Assembly: GCF_900116615.1 (NCBI RefSeq)
Contig: NZ_FPBF01000009.1
Coordinates: forward strand, 62,001-126,000
From: Algoriphagus locisalis
GTDB lineage: Bacteria > Bacteroidota > Bacteroidia > Cytophagales > Cyclobacteriaceae
DNA length: 64,000 bases
Direction of reading: 5' to 3'
Numbering within the stretch: the first letter of the stretch is position 1; each line of letters starts with the position of its first letter. Below, in pieces: positions 34,531 through 43,135 of this stretch. The translations under genes were made by a program, and so were the position numbers. The notes under the pieces were generated by a model. That model was given only the letters and a program-made list of their open reading frames with translations. It had not been told where the DNA came from and searched no databases.

Positions 34531-35346
34531 TTACTGAGTTGGGTTTAAAAGTAATTTTCTTCCGTCCGGTAAGGTAGTATTAACTGCAACTTTACAACTA
34601 TCAATTAATGATTCATAGCTTGTTGAATACCTAACCTCAGATGTGCCTCCCCGGGATACCACCCAGTTTTCTTTTCCAAACCTGGGGATTATTTCGTTTT
34701 GTTGGTAACAGGAAATAGCATGTTCAACTGGACTATCCAAAATGATTTCAAAATTTCGGCCTGCAGGATTTTTCCCCACTATTTTCCCAACAGATGAAAA
34801 GCTAACTAATGAGTCCCCATCGTAAGATTTGGTGTGGGTAAAATTCCCGGAGAATTCTGTGGTCAGTTCTTTTTCTGTTTTTTCTATTACCTCACTGAAT
34901 TCTTCTGAAACGAGTAGTGAGTCATCACTTGAGAAGTTTCTAATTCCTTTGATAGAGTCAGTTCCAAAAAGATAATCCTCGTAGTGCATACTCCATTTTC
35001 GATTTGGACTGATAACTGTAGAGTCGAACGTCATAATCAGTTTACCGCTCCTGCCATATTCTCCAGACTGTACACAGGCTGTACTTGGTAGAAAATCCAA
35101 AGTTACTTCTCTCGAGTCCTGGTCTATTTTAATCATTGGACAGTTTGGTAAGTTAAGTGAATCTAACTGTTGATATTCCTCCCAAGAAATCATTGCAAAA
35201 TAGAGGCTTTCATTCCAAGCTTTTGAAATCTTGAACAATTCATTAGCCTCAGTTGGTAAATCTGTCTGGATTACTTTATCCTCATCTTCCTCACAACTCA
35301 TCAACACTGGAATTAGGATGAGGAGTCCGAAAATCAATTTTCTCAT
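34531..35346 (-). CDS. Lipoprotein of unknown function
   Basis: 271 residues. The signal LIPVLMSC gives a lipidated Cys followed by EEDED, an acidic lead often seen on surface-exposed Bacteroidota lipoproteins. The mature protein is mainly beta-strands with polar loops (VTLDFLPSTACV, SGKLIMTFDSTV, GNFTHTKSYDGD, FEIILDSPVEHA). It has four Cys after the lipid anchor that could form disulfides. I do not recognise a family. It stands alone between two convergent or divergent neighbours. Confidence 0.7.
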   Translation of the reverse strand: MRKLIFGLLILIPVLMSCEEDEDKVIQTDLPTEANELFKISKAWNESLYFAMISWEEYQQLDSLNLPNCPMIKIDQDSREVTLDFLPSTACVQSGEYGRSGKLIMTFDSTVISPNRKWSMHYEDYLFGTDSIKGIRNFSSDDSLLVSEEFSEVIEKTEKELTTEFSGNFTHTKSYDGDSLVSFSSVGKIVGKNPAGRNFEIILDSPVEHAISCYQQNEIIPRFGKENWVVSRGGTSEVRYSTSYESLIDSCKVAVNTTLPDGRKLLLNPTQ

Positions 35347-35444
35347 TAACTGACGATTAAAAATTTTAGAGTTGGTTTACTTTTCTTACTTCAATTACCA
35401 AGCCGAAATAGCTATCTTCGGAGACAACGATAAACCACAAATTT

Positions 35445-36317
35445 ATGATTTTAGCAGAAGGGATGCTCAAACCTGGAGCTTTGAAAGGGAAAAATATCAT
35501 CTTAACCGGCGGCGGAACAGGTCTTGGTAGGTCGATGGGGGAGTATTTTTTAGAGCTAGGAGCCAACTTGGTGATTACTTCCCGCAAGCTAGATGTGCTG
35601 GAAGAAACAGCCCAAGAAATGATGACTGCTAAAGGTGGGAAAGTGATTCCGTTAGCTTGTGATGTTAGAGAAATAGACCAAGTTGAGGCTATGTGGAAAG
35701 CTGCTAATGAAAAATTAGGACAAATACATGTCGTATTGAATAACGCCGCAGGGAACTTTATCAGTCCTACGGAGCGATTATCTATCAATGCTTTTAATAC
35801 GGTGTTGGATATTGTGCTGAAGGGAACTTCTCAGGTCACACTTACCGCAGGTAAAGATTGGATTGCCAAAAAGCAATCGGGTACCTTTTTAAATATTGTA
35901 ACGACTTATGCATGGACTGGATCGGGCTACGTTGTCCCTTCAGCGGCTGCAAAGGCAGGGGTATTGGCGCTGACGCGTTCTTTGGCCGTAGAATGGGCCA
36001 AGTATGGGATTCGATCTAATGCAATTGCTCCAGGGCCATTTCCTACAGAGGGAGCCTGGAGTCGCTTATTACCAGGAGATTTGGTGAAAAAATTTGATCC
36101 GGCGAAGAAAGTGCCTGTAGGTAGAGTGGGAGAGCATCAGGAGCTCGCAAATCTGGCAGCCTATTTAGTGTCTGATTACTCCAGTTATGTAAATGGAGAA
36201 GTGATGACGATTGATGGTGGAGAATGGCTGAAAGGCGCGGGTGAATTTAATAACCTGGATCAAATACCTGAAGAGATGTGGGATATGATGGAAGCCTCAA
36301 GAGGAAAAAAGCCATGA
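35445..36317 (+). CDS. SDR-family reductase, 2,4-dienoyl-CoA reductase-like
   Basis: 290 residues; a second ATG six codons in (MLKPGALKGK) is an equally possible start. The Rossmann motif TGGGTGLGRSMG and NNAAGNF mark the SDR fold. The usual Tyr of YxxxK is replaced: the segment reads YVVPSAAAKAG, keeping Lys but not Tyr, as in 2,4-dienoyl-CoA reductases. The RSNAIAPGPFPTEGAW and DGGEWLKGAG stretches also match that group. It probably reduces dienoyl-CoA intermediates with NADPH during oxidation of unsaturated fatty acids. Confidence 0.88.
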   Translation: MILAEGMLKPGALKGKNIILTGGGTGLGRSMGEYFLELGANLVITSRKLDVLEETAQEMMTAKGGKVIPLACDVREIDQVEAMWKAANEKLGQIHVVLNNAAGNFISPTERLSINAFNTVLDIVLKGTSQVTLTAGKDWIAKKQSGTFLNIVTTYAWTGSGYVVPSAAAKAGVLALTRSLAVEWAKYGIRSNAIAPGPFPTEGAWSRLLPGDLVKKFDPAKKVPVGRVGEHQELANLAAYLVSDYSSYVNGEVMTIDGGEWLKGAGEFNNLDQIPEEMWDMMEASRGKKP

Positions 36318-36338
36318 GCCCCAAAGTGATTTGGGGCT
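36317..36338. terminator. Hairpin at the 3' end of the SDR gene
   Basis: A 9-base-pair stem (AGCCCCAAA / TTTGGGGCT) with loop GTGA begins within the stop codon. It lacks a T-run, so it may be an imperfect terminator or a 3' end protector. Confidence 0.5.
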
Positions 36339-36379
36339 ATCTGAAAGCAAAATGGAAGATCAGGAATCTTTAACTTTTT

Positions 36380-37447
36380 TTAAAGTAGTGAACTACTGTT
36401 GTCATTTGTTAAATCATCTTCTAGGGACTTATTTTTTTGTACAGATTCCTTGATACTTTTCTTAAGGGATTGGTCAAGCAATTTTGTTTCTTTTTTGATC
36501 AGCTGTACCAATCTCTTAGATTCATTGTTTTGAGGTTCACTGTCTAGAATTTCAAGAATTCCTAGAATATTTGCCACTCTTGCCCGCAGCGTATGGGATT
36601 GTTCAAAGGCAAGTTCTTTAAGGAAATAATGATGTTCTTTTAACCAGATTTCTTGTTTTTTTCTGTCAGTAATATCCAAGATACAGCCTAAGATTTTGGT
36701 GGGGTGTCCGCTGTTTGACCATTCTATTGTTTTCCCAAAACCCAAAGCCCAAATCGTCTGATTTGTCTTTTGATTTATTCTAAACTCTTTTTTGAAAGGG
36801 ATATTCCCGGGTGTCTTAAAGTGAATACCGAGATCATGAATCAGGTTAGGGAAATCCTCCGGATGAATATGCTTTTGCCAGGAAATAGGCATGGTACCGG
36901 TGAGTTCATCCTGAGTGTATCCAAGCATCTGCCCCAATCCTTGACTGATGTTGTCTCCTTTTTTGGTCACATCAAACTCCCAAAACCCGAGTAATTTATC
37001 CTCTAATATACTATCAATAATTTCTTTTCCTTCACTAGTCGTACTGTCAAAGAAGTCCCCTAAACCTAGATTATAAGGCATAGGCTGAGAAACTGGATGC
37101 CCTATGCCTAAGCAAGTACCAAAGTCCTCAGAAATAAAAAAGAATTCCCATTTGGTGTCAACCAAGTCACCTTCTGGATGAACGATTTTTTGAAGATCTA
37201 CTGTAAATGATTGGTGAGAGTTTTTCCATGCTTTTATGCGCTGGTTCTCATATTTCCCCCAATTTGAAGCTACAAAGCAATCAGCAAAATAAATAGGTTT
37301 CTCCTTATTGTCGAAAAAAGTGGGCACAGGCCCAATGCCAGAGTCAGAAGTAATAACCCGTCCAGTCTTGTCTAATGTCACCTGTAGAAAATATTCTGAA
37401 ACTACCGCAAGCTGACTTAGTCCCTGAATCGCATTGTAATCGGTCAT
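36380..37447 (-). CDS. PAS-domain protein ending in a lone histidine-kinase dimerisation helix
   Basis: 355 residues, no membrane segment. Residues ~10-120 look like a first, degenerate PAS-like domain. Residues ~145-265 are a clear PAS_3-type domain (GFWEFDV, LGYTQDELTG, HPEDFPNLI, GCILDITDRKKQ). Residues ~268-325 contain FEQSHTLRARVANILGIL, with H285 in the position of a phospho-acceptor in a DHp helix. The protein then stops in a Lys/Ser-rich tail without any HATPase motifs. It may accept phosphate from, or dimerise with, another kinase. The ending is an ordinary stop and shows no frameshift trace. Confidence 0.85.
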   Translation of the reverse strand: MTDYNAIQGLSQLAVVSEYFLQVTLDKTGRVITSDSGIGPVPTFFDNKEKPIYFADCFVASNWGKYENQRIKAWKNSHQSFTVDLQKIVHPEGDLVDTKWEFFFISEDFGTCLGIGHPVSQPMPYNLGLGDFFDSTTSEGKEIIDSILEDKLLGFWEFDVTKKGDNISQGLGQMLGYTQDELTGTMPISWQKHIHPEDFPNLIHDLGIHFKTPGNIPFKKEFRINQKTNQTIWALGFGKTIEWSNSGHPTKILGCILDITDRKKQEIWLKEHHYFLKELAFEQSHTLRARVANILGILEILDSEPQNNESKRLVQLIKKETKLLDQSLKKSIKESVQKNKSLEDDLTNDNSSSLL

Positions 37448-37732
37448 AAAGGAGAATTATTGATTCTAGGCTTATTAAAGTTTTAAAATACAAATATATT
37501 TATTTGAAATACAATTTCATATATTTTATCTGTTTAATAGACTTAATCCTACATTGTTTCTAGAGACTGTATTGTTTTATTAAAAGTAAATTTGGATGGA
37601 GGGTTGGATCTCTTTTATAGTTGATTTTTTATGAAAAAACTTAAACTTTTATCCAATCTGTCTAGGACGATTTCAAAATTGTGTTCATTTCTTTATATTT
37701 AAAATGATTTTTAACTAAACTATTCAATCCAT

Positions 37733-38464
37733 ATGATAAGGAAAATTTGTTTCGGGTTCTTGTTGATTCTCTCGGGTCATTTAGTGCAAGCCCAAGAGAA
37801 AAAAATGGACACTACTGCTTTGATGATTTTGGATAAGATGAGCGGGATGTTCGGTGGTTTGAGTTCTGTAGGGTTTACTTCAAATGTCTCAAAAGACGTG
37901 GCGTATGCAGAAGACTTTTTCATCAAGGAATTTGCCTCAAGTAAAGTTAAATTGGTCGGTCCAAATAAGTTTACAGTCAGACTAAATGGTGAACAAAAGG
38001 ATGATCTCTATTCTTACAATGGGTCACAGGTCATTTACTATTCTTTTGCAAACAATCTTTACACAGTAGCCGATGCACCGGATAATCTGATTGAAACCAT
38101 TGACTGGCTTTATGATGACTTCGGAGTAGAATTGACTACTGCTGATTTATTTTACCCTACATTTTCAAAGGATTTCACGGATCAAATGGATTTCATAGAA
38201 TTTCTGGGCGTGACACATATTAATGGTGAGCGTGTGTTTCACATCGGTGCTGCCAATGAGAATGCTACAATCCAACTTTGGATTTCCGATGATGGTTATT
38301 TCTTGCCGATGAAGGCGTTGATTACCTACTTAGATGGAGCACAATCCCATCAGCATGAGACAGATTTCTCGGATTGGGAATTGAATACCAGTTACCCTGA
38401 ATCAATGTTTGAGTTTTTGCCACCTCCTGGTGCTAAGCAGATTACTTGGATTAAGAAGGATTAA
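37733..38464 (+). CDS. DUF2092-like exported protein
   Basis: 243 residues with a signal peptide ending HLVQAQ. The mature part has the LolA-like outline of DUF2092: ALMILDKMSGMF, then GPNKFTVRLNGEQKDDLYSYNG, then NLYTVADAPDNL and FLGVTHINGERVFHIG. The final part is YFLPMKALITY and SMFEFLPPPGAKQI. A periplasmic lipid- or lipoprotein-carrier-like role is suggested by the fold only. It lies 18 bases ahead of the Asn-rich gene, probably in one transcript. Confidence 0.82.
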   Translation: MIRKICFGFLLILSGHLVQAQEKKMDTTALMILDKMSGMFGGLSSVGFTSNVSKDVAYAEDFFIKEFASSKVKLVGPNKFTVRLNGEQKDDLYSYNGSQVIYYSFANNLYTVADAPDNLIETIDWLYDDFGVELTTADLFYPTFSKDFTDQMDFIEFLGVTHINGERVFHIGAANENATIQLWISDDGYFLPMKALITYLDGAQSHQHETDFSDWELNTSYPESMFEFLPPPGAKQITWIKKD

Positions 38465-38482
38465 ATCAAAAAAGCAAAGGAT

Positions 38483-39490
38483 ATGAAAGCTTATAAAATT
38501 AAAGTATTAGCACTTTCTCTGGGGATATTGGCAATGCTGGTTCTCCCGGACATGGCTGAAGCCCAGCGAATGAGGGGAGCTGCCGCAGGAAGAGGTGGAG
38601 CAAGACCAACTACTACAAGACAGGCTCCTTCCCGGGCACCAAGTAGAACAGCTTCCCGCCCGACTTCTACTGCTTCCAGGCAGACTAGCCGCCCGGCAGT
38701 TAATAAGGCAACAAACTCGAGTTCAAGACCTACCGTGAATGGAGGATCCAGTAGAGTAACAAATAAAACGACCAATAATAGCAAAGTTGCCAATGTCAAA
38801 GACAACAAAATCGGTAACAACTCTGGTAACAATATTGGAAATAGAACCAATGTGGGGAACAAAGTGAACATTGACAATAGTAAAAACGTCAATGTCAACG
38901 TAAATAATAGAAATAACATCAATGTAAGAAACAACCGAAACATCGGGTATCGTCCTCCTTATCGTCCATACCCTCGTCCGCCGGTTATTTGGGGAGGATT
39001 TGGTTTTTCTTGTTTCAGGCCTTATTACTATCATCCCTTTACTCCGTTCTATTGGGGGCCTATGTGGCATCCTTGGGGCTTCTTTATTGCTACGCTCGCC
39101 ACTACAGCTATTATCGTTTCGGTAGAAAACCAAAAGTATCATTACGATCAAGGGGTATTCTATGAGGAGTCTGACGGAGGATATGTGGTAGTGGAAGCAC
39201 CTCAGGGAGCTACAGTAAAAGTAATCCCTAGTGACGCACAGGTAGTGGAGGTCAGTCCTACGGTGAACAACTACTATTATGGAGGAACTTACTATGAGCA
39301 GGAGAATGGTGAATACACTGTAGTTCCTCCTCCGGCAGGCGCTACCGTGGATAAACTGCCAGAAGGAGCTGAAGAAGTGAAAGTGGGAGATCAAACCTAC
39401 GTCAAGTATGGCGATACCTACTATTTACCTGTTCAGGTGGATGGAAAAGATGCTTATGAAATCGCTCAAGTAGAAGAAGCAGATCAATGA
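38483..39490 (+). CDS. DUF6515-like exported protein with an Asn-rich repetitive segment
   Basis: 335 residues with a signal ending AEAQ. Residues ~30-75 are Arg/Thr/Ser/Ala-rich and ~75-155 are Asn-rich with alternating Asn/Val/Lys/Arg (for example NVNVNNRNNINVRNNRN). A Tyr/Pro/Phe-rich aromatic patch follows (PYRPYPRPPV, FRPYYYHPFTPFYWGP). Then comes one hydrophobic segment (WGFFIATLATTAIIVSV) and the C-terminal repeats around GVFYEESDGGYVVVEAPQGA and GTYYEQENGEYTVVPPPAGA, the pattern of DUF6515. The protein is probably envelope-located; its role is unknown. Confidence 0.8.
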   Translation: MKAYKIKVLALSLGILAMLVLPDMAEAQRMRGAAAGRGGARPTTTRQAPSRAPSRTASRPTSTASRQTSRPAVNKATNSSSRPTVNGGSSRVTNKTTNNSKVANVKDNKIGNNSGNNIGNRTNVGNKVNIDNSKNVNVNVNNRNNINVRNNRNIGYRPPYRPYPRPPVIWGGFGFSCFRPYYYHPFTPFYWGPMWHPWGFFIATLATTAIIVSVENQKYHYDQGVFYEESDGGYVVVEAPQGATVKVIPSDAQVVEVSPTVNNYYYGGTYYEQENGEYTVVPPPAGATVDKLPEGAEEVKVGDQTYVKYGDTYYLPVQVDGKDAYEIAQVEEADQ

Positions 39491-39515
39491 AAATCAGTGA
39501 TAACGAATACTAACA

Positions 39516-39545
39516 AAAAAGGCCGCGTTTGCGCGGCCTTTTTCA
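39516..39545. terminator. Bidirectional terminator between the DUF6515-like and DUF4494 genes
   Basis: A 12-base-pair perfect stem (AAAAAGGCCGCG / CGCGGCCTTTTT) with loop TTTG serves both convergent genes. Confidence 0.88.
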
Positions 39546-39563
39546 TTCTATCTCTACTAAAGC

Positions 39564-40061
39564 TTACTCTTCGTTTTGAGCTACTTCTGATACAGGTCTG
39601 AAATTTCCTTCAGGTAATTGATCAGCCACTTCGTCCCTTTCAAATGGGAATACCTCAATAATTGGGCTTTCTACAATATCAGGAACTCTAAAGCTTACAA
39701 GCATATTACCTAGGCTTTCCTGGATTCTATCGTAGGCTTCCTTGACGTCATTTGCAGTAACAATCATGTATTGGGTCACCTTTTTCTCCTTGCCACTCTC
39801 ACCATCTGCCACCATGTAGGATATTTTGCACTTGTGCCAAATGTCCGCGTCCTCATAGAAGAATACATCAACAATATTGCTTTTGCTGATTCCGGTAACT
39901 TGAAAATCACCTCTAATTTGAGAGGCTAGCCTATCGTAAAGGATTGCTTCGGCTTCTGTAAAAGATACCGCATCAACTAGGTATGCCTCCGAAATATTTT
40001 TAAGCAAACCCTGCTCATTTTCTTTTGCATATTTGACTTTGCATAAAAACCAAGTTCTCAT
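39564..40061 (-). CDS. DUF4494-family protein
   Basis: 165 residues, no signal or membrane helix. The family pattern is plain: MRTWFLCKVKY, then YLVDAVSFTEAEAILYDRLA, SNIVDVFFYEDADIWHKCKI, KKVTQYMIVTANDVKEAYDRI and PIIEVFPF. It is a small cytosolic Bacteroidota family of no known function. The start is supported by a promoter-like pair just upstream (TTG-N19-TACCTTCG). Confidence 0.9.
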   Translation of the reverse strand: MRTWFLCKVKYAKENEQGLLKNISEAYLVDAVSFTEAEAILYDRLASQIRGDFQVTGISKSNIVDVFFYEDADIWHKCKISYMVADGESGKEKKVTQYMIVTANDVKEAYDRIQESLGNMLVSFRVPDIVESPIIEVFPFERDEVADQLPEGNFRPVSEVAQNEE

Positions 40062-40081
40062 AATTCTTTCAGTTTGAGCTT

Positions 40082-40111
40082 CGAAGGTAAAATATATCCT
40101 TTGAAGCGCAA
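40082..40111 (-). promoter_or_regulatory. Promoter of the DUF4494 gene
   Basis: Reading the minus strand, TTG (40109-40111), a 19-base spacer and TACCTTCG (40082-40089) match the Bacteroidota consensus TTG-N19-21-TAnnTTTG with one mismatch. They end about 20 bases before the ATG. An imperfect inverted repeat (CTTCGAAGG / CCTTTGAAG) overlaps the -7 box. Confidence 0.55.
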
Positions 40112-40280
40112 GGCAATTTTCGGCATTAGAAATTCATCGCATAGGGAGCGCATTACTAACTCGTTGATATTCAAAATGATTTATTTGTTAATTTTTACGG
40201 TCTTTCAAAAGCATATGAGGATTTGCTAAAAGATTGTGGAGAGTAAAAGAAAAGCAGTAAATTATCGCAAAACCAATTTC

Positions 40281-42587
40281 ATGCGGGATAAAATCTGGTA
40301 CAGTTTTCCAGTCCAATTATTTTTACTTCATCTGAGAAAAAACCTGGGGCTTGTACTCATCTGGGTAATATTGATGGGGGTGATTTTGGAATACTTCGGG
40401 GTGATGCTGGGGATTCCGTTTCTTTTTCTGGATCCTGAATATTTGCATCAGGTTTCTTGGGTCAGTTTTTTTTTAATGGGGGTTGGATTTGCGGTTTTGA
40501 CTATGGCATTTCATATGTCCACCTACATCATGGATGGCAGACATTTTCCCTTTTTAGCGATTGTCAACAAGCCTTTTATCCACTATTGTATCAATAATGG
40601 AATCATTCCCCTGATTTTTTATGTGGTATTTATTTTCAGGTTTATAGATTTTCAGCTGGGCAATAATCTCTCAAATGACTGGCAAGTATTGTATTATTTT
40701 TTCGGGTTTATGGGGGGGAGTGTACTTACCTACGCTGTCATTTTTGCGTACTTCGCTTTTACTAATAAGGATTTCTTTATTCTTTTTGCCGGTACCGTGG
40801 ACAAGAGGCTACGCAAAGTCAGGCTAACCCGTGCTAATGTAATCAGCCAATATAAAGAGCTGAAAACTCAAAAATACAAGGTTCTTTACTACCTGAATTT
40901 GAACCTGAGACCCGAAAAAGTAAGACCTGATATTTCTAGATTTGAGGGGACTAAGTTGCTGAGGGTATTTGATCAAAATCATCTTAATTTATTTGTCATC
41001 CAGGTAGTTTTGATCCTATTTGTCCTGTTTTTGGGGCTTTTCAAAGAAAACCCTTACCTCCAGTTGCCCGCAGCGATGAGTGCCACGCTTTTGTTAGCTA
41101 TATTGGTAATGCTAGTGGGAGCAGTCAGTTTTTGGCTCAGGAGATGGGCTACTTTTGCGGTGTTTGCCTTTATTATTCTGGTTAATTACTTCAGCAATTT
41201 CAGTTTTCTCAACCGTCCACATGAGGCTTATGGGCTGGATTATTCGAAGACTCCAGTCAACTATAGCCTTGCTCACATGGATAGTCTTTTGACTCCAGAG
41301 CTGGTCCGGGAAGACCGGGAGAATGTGATGGCAATTCTTGATAATTGGAAAGCAAAGTTTCCTGATGAAAGGAAGCCAAAGCTTGTCATGGTGGCTGCCA
41401 GCGGAGGAGGTCAGCGCGCTGCACTCTGGACTTTTAAGGTCTTGCAAAGTATGTATGAAATAGACTCGGGAGAAGTTTTGAAACACACAGAACTTTTTAC
41501 AGGTGCATCTGGTGGGGTGATAGGCGAGGCGTTTTTTAGAGAGGTATATCTACGGTCATTGACTGACTTGACAGTAAATCCTCTGGATGAAAAATATCTG
41601 GATCAAATATCTGCTGATAACTTAAACCCGATAATTTTTACGCTGCTGGTGAATGACTTATTGATCAGAAATCAAAACTTTCATTACAATGGGCATAAAT
41701 ATTTAAAAGACAGGGGTTTTGCTTTCGAAAATCAATTGAATCAAAATACAGAAAGGATTCTGGATAAGCCTATTTCCGCTTACAAAGAACCCGAGTTTTC
41801 TGGCAGTATTCCTTTACTTCCAGTGACTACTTTGATCACTAACGACGGTAGAAAACTTGTGATTTCCCCACATTCCATGTCATTTTTTGGAACTTCGATG
41901 CAAGGCAAATTTGGTTTTGATGAGAAAAAGCAGACGATAGATTTTCTTCGGTTCTTCCAGAACCATGATTCAAAGAACCTTAGATTTCTTACTGCTTTGC
42001 GGATGAGTGCAACCTTTCCATTTATCACTCCCAATATAGAATTGCCTTCAGATCCTATTATGGAAACCATGGATACCGGCTTGTCAGACAACTTTGGGAT
42101 TCAAGACGCACTCCGGTTTATGTATGTTTTTCAATCCTGGATTAAGGAAAATACAGGTGGAGTGGTGCTAGTGACCATAAGGGATTCTGAAAAAGTGACG
42201 GAAATAGCGCCAAGCTTTCCTCCCAGAATTTTTGAGAAGATTTTTACCCCATTGAAAAACATCTATGCCAATTGGGATAATGTCCAAACCATTCAGAACG
42301 AGGTTCTTTTCAATTACATGGTAGAGTCTATGCCTTTTGGACTTGAGAGGATAGAGTTTGAATATGCTCCTGAAAAAGTACAAGTAGGAGAATTGACGGA
42401 GAGCCAGGAGACCATGCAGCGTGCTTCTTTGAATTGGAGATTGACTTCAAGAGAGAAGAAATCGATTTTAGAAAGTGTTTATACCCTGAAAAACCAGCAT
42501 TCGCTGGAGCGATTGGAAGAACTTTTTACCCGAAATCAGCCTATTACGGAAGACAGTAGTAGGGTAGATAAGGCGAATTCTCAATAA
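40281..42587 (+). CDS. Multi-membrane-span patatin-like phospholipase
   Basis: 768 residues from MRDKIWYSF; a GTG 15 codons earlier is possible but less likely. The first ~320 residues contain about seven membrane helices. The patatin domain follows: the oxyanion/nucleophile-loop region ASGGGQRAALWTFKVL, the serine motif LFTGASGGVIGEAFF (G-x-S-x-G as GASGG) and the Asp of the dyad in MDTGLSDNFGIQDAL. It therefore keeps both residues of a Ser-Asp lipase. It is likely to act on membrane phospholipids from the inner-membrane face. Its stop overlaps the convergent Mpo1-like gene by seven bases. Confidence 0.88.
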   Translation: MRDKIWYSFPVQLFLLHLRKNLGLVLIWVILMGVILEYFGVMLGIPFLFLDPEYLHQVSWVSFFLMGVGFAVLTMAFHMSTYIMDGRHFPFLAIVNKPFIHYCINNGIIPLIFYVVFIFRFIDFQLGNNLSNDWQVLYYFFGFMGGSVLTYAVIFAYFAFTNKDFFILFAGTVDKRLRKVRLTRANVISQYKELKTQKYKVLYYLNLNLRPEKVRPDISRFEGTKLLRVFDQNHLNLFVIQVVLILFVLFLGLFKENPYLQLPAAMSATLLLAILVMLVGAVSFWLRRWATFAVFAFIILVNYFSNFSFLNRPHEAYGLDYSKTPVNYSLAHMDSLLTPELVREDRENVMAILDNWKAKFPDERKPKLVMVAASGGGQRAALWTFKVLQSMYEIDSGEVLKHTELFTGASGGVIGEAFFREVYLRSLTDLTVNPLDEKYLDQISADNLNPIIFTLLVNDLLIRNQNFHYNGHKYLKDRGFAFENQLNQNTERILDKPISAYKEPEFSGSIPLLPVTTLITNDGRKLVISPHSMSFFGTSMQGKFGFDEKKQTIDFLRFFQNHDSKNLRFLTALRMSATFPFITPNIELPSDPIMETMDTGLSDNFGIQDALRFMYVFQSWIKENTGGVVLVTIRDSEKVTEIAPSFPPRIFEKIFTPLKNIYANWDNVQTIQNEVLFNYMVESMPFGLERIEFEYAPEKVQVGELTESQETMQRASLNWRLTSREKKSILESVYTLKNQHSLERLEELFTRNQPITEDSSRVDKANSQ

Positions 42588-43060
42588 GCAATTCCCCATT
42601 TTTTATAAATAAAATGCATCAGCCATGCAGGACCAATCAGAAGAAATTGAAGGTCCTTCAGAAATGTTGGCTTTTTTCCTTCAATCTTATGACCGTAAAA
42701 TTGAAGAATCCAGGCCAGAAGAAATAATCCTAAACTTACCATCCACAGCTTTCCGGGTAAATTCAGATCAATGAAATTTGCCAAGGCCAGACAAAGGGCA
42801 GAAAAGAGAAACATGCCGAGCGTAAGAGGCATTGAAAGCATAAGGTAATAGATAAGTACAAGTACTAAAACTACGGTTGCCCAGTTTGCAAAATTGCCGA
42901 GAAAAGGAAGCAAATCAGGAAGTGGCTCAGTAGGAATGCTAAAAATTAATCCTACAATACTGAAAAAAATAGCGGGTACACAAACCCAGTGAATGAGCTT
43001 ATTGGTCATATTTTGATGACTTTGCCCATACTCATCGAATAACTCATCTATTTTTCTCAT
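42581..43060 (-). CDS. Mpo1-like (DUF962/YGL010w) membrane protein
   Basis: 159 residues. The N-terminal signature MRKIDELFDEYGQSHQNMTN followed by NKLIHWVCVPAIF places it in the Mpo1/DUF962 family. Four membrane helices follow, with a late HKIEGKKPTFLKDLQFLLIGPAWLMHF segment. The conserved His residues fit an iron-binding site; yeast Mpo1 is an iron-dependent dioxygenase in 2-hydroxy fatty acid alpha-oxidation. Whether this protein does the same is inference. Confidence 0.9.
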   Translation of the reverse strand: MRKIDELFDEYGQSHQNMTNKLIHWVCVPAIFFSIVGLIFSIPTEPLPDLLPFLGNFANWATVVLVLVLIYYLMLSMPLTLGMFLFSALCLALANFIDLNLPGKLWMVSLGLFLLAWILQFYGHKIEGKKPTFLKDLQFLLIGPAWLMHFIYKKWGIAY

Positions 43061-43135
43061 GGTATTTTGGGATTATATAGCTTAGATTTAATTAAAATAA
43101 TAAATCTATTTTAATTCTTTTTCTAAAATTCCGAA

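Noticed and set aside
36384..36397. Palindrome AGTAGT-GA-ACTACT at the end of the PAS gene as a terminator
   Set aside because: It lies within the last codons and is followed on the minus strand by As, not Ts.
38491..39394. Two long minus-strand ORFs opposite the Asn-rich gene
   Set aside because: Low-complexity coding sequence leaves other frames open by chance; the products are Leu/Val- or Ile-rich with no domain.
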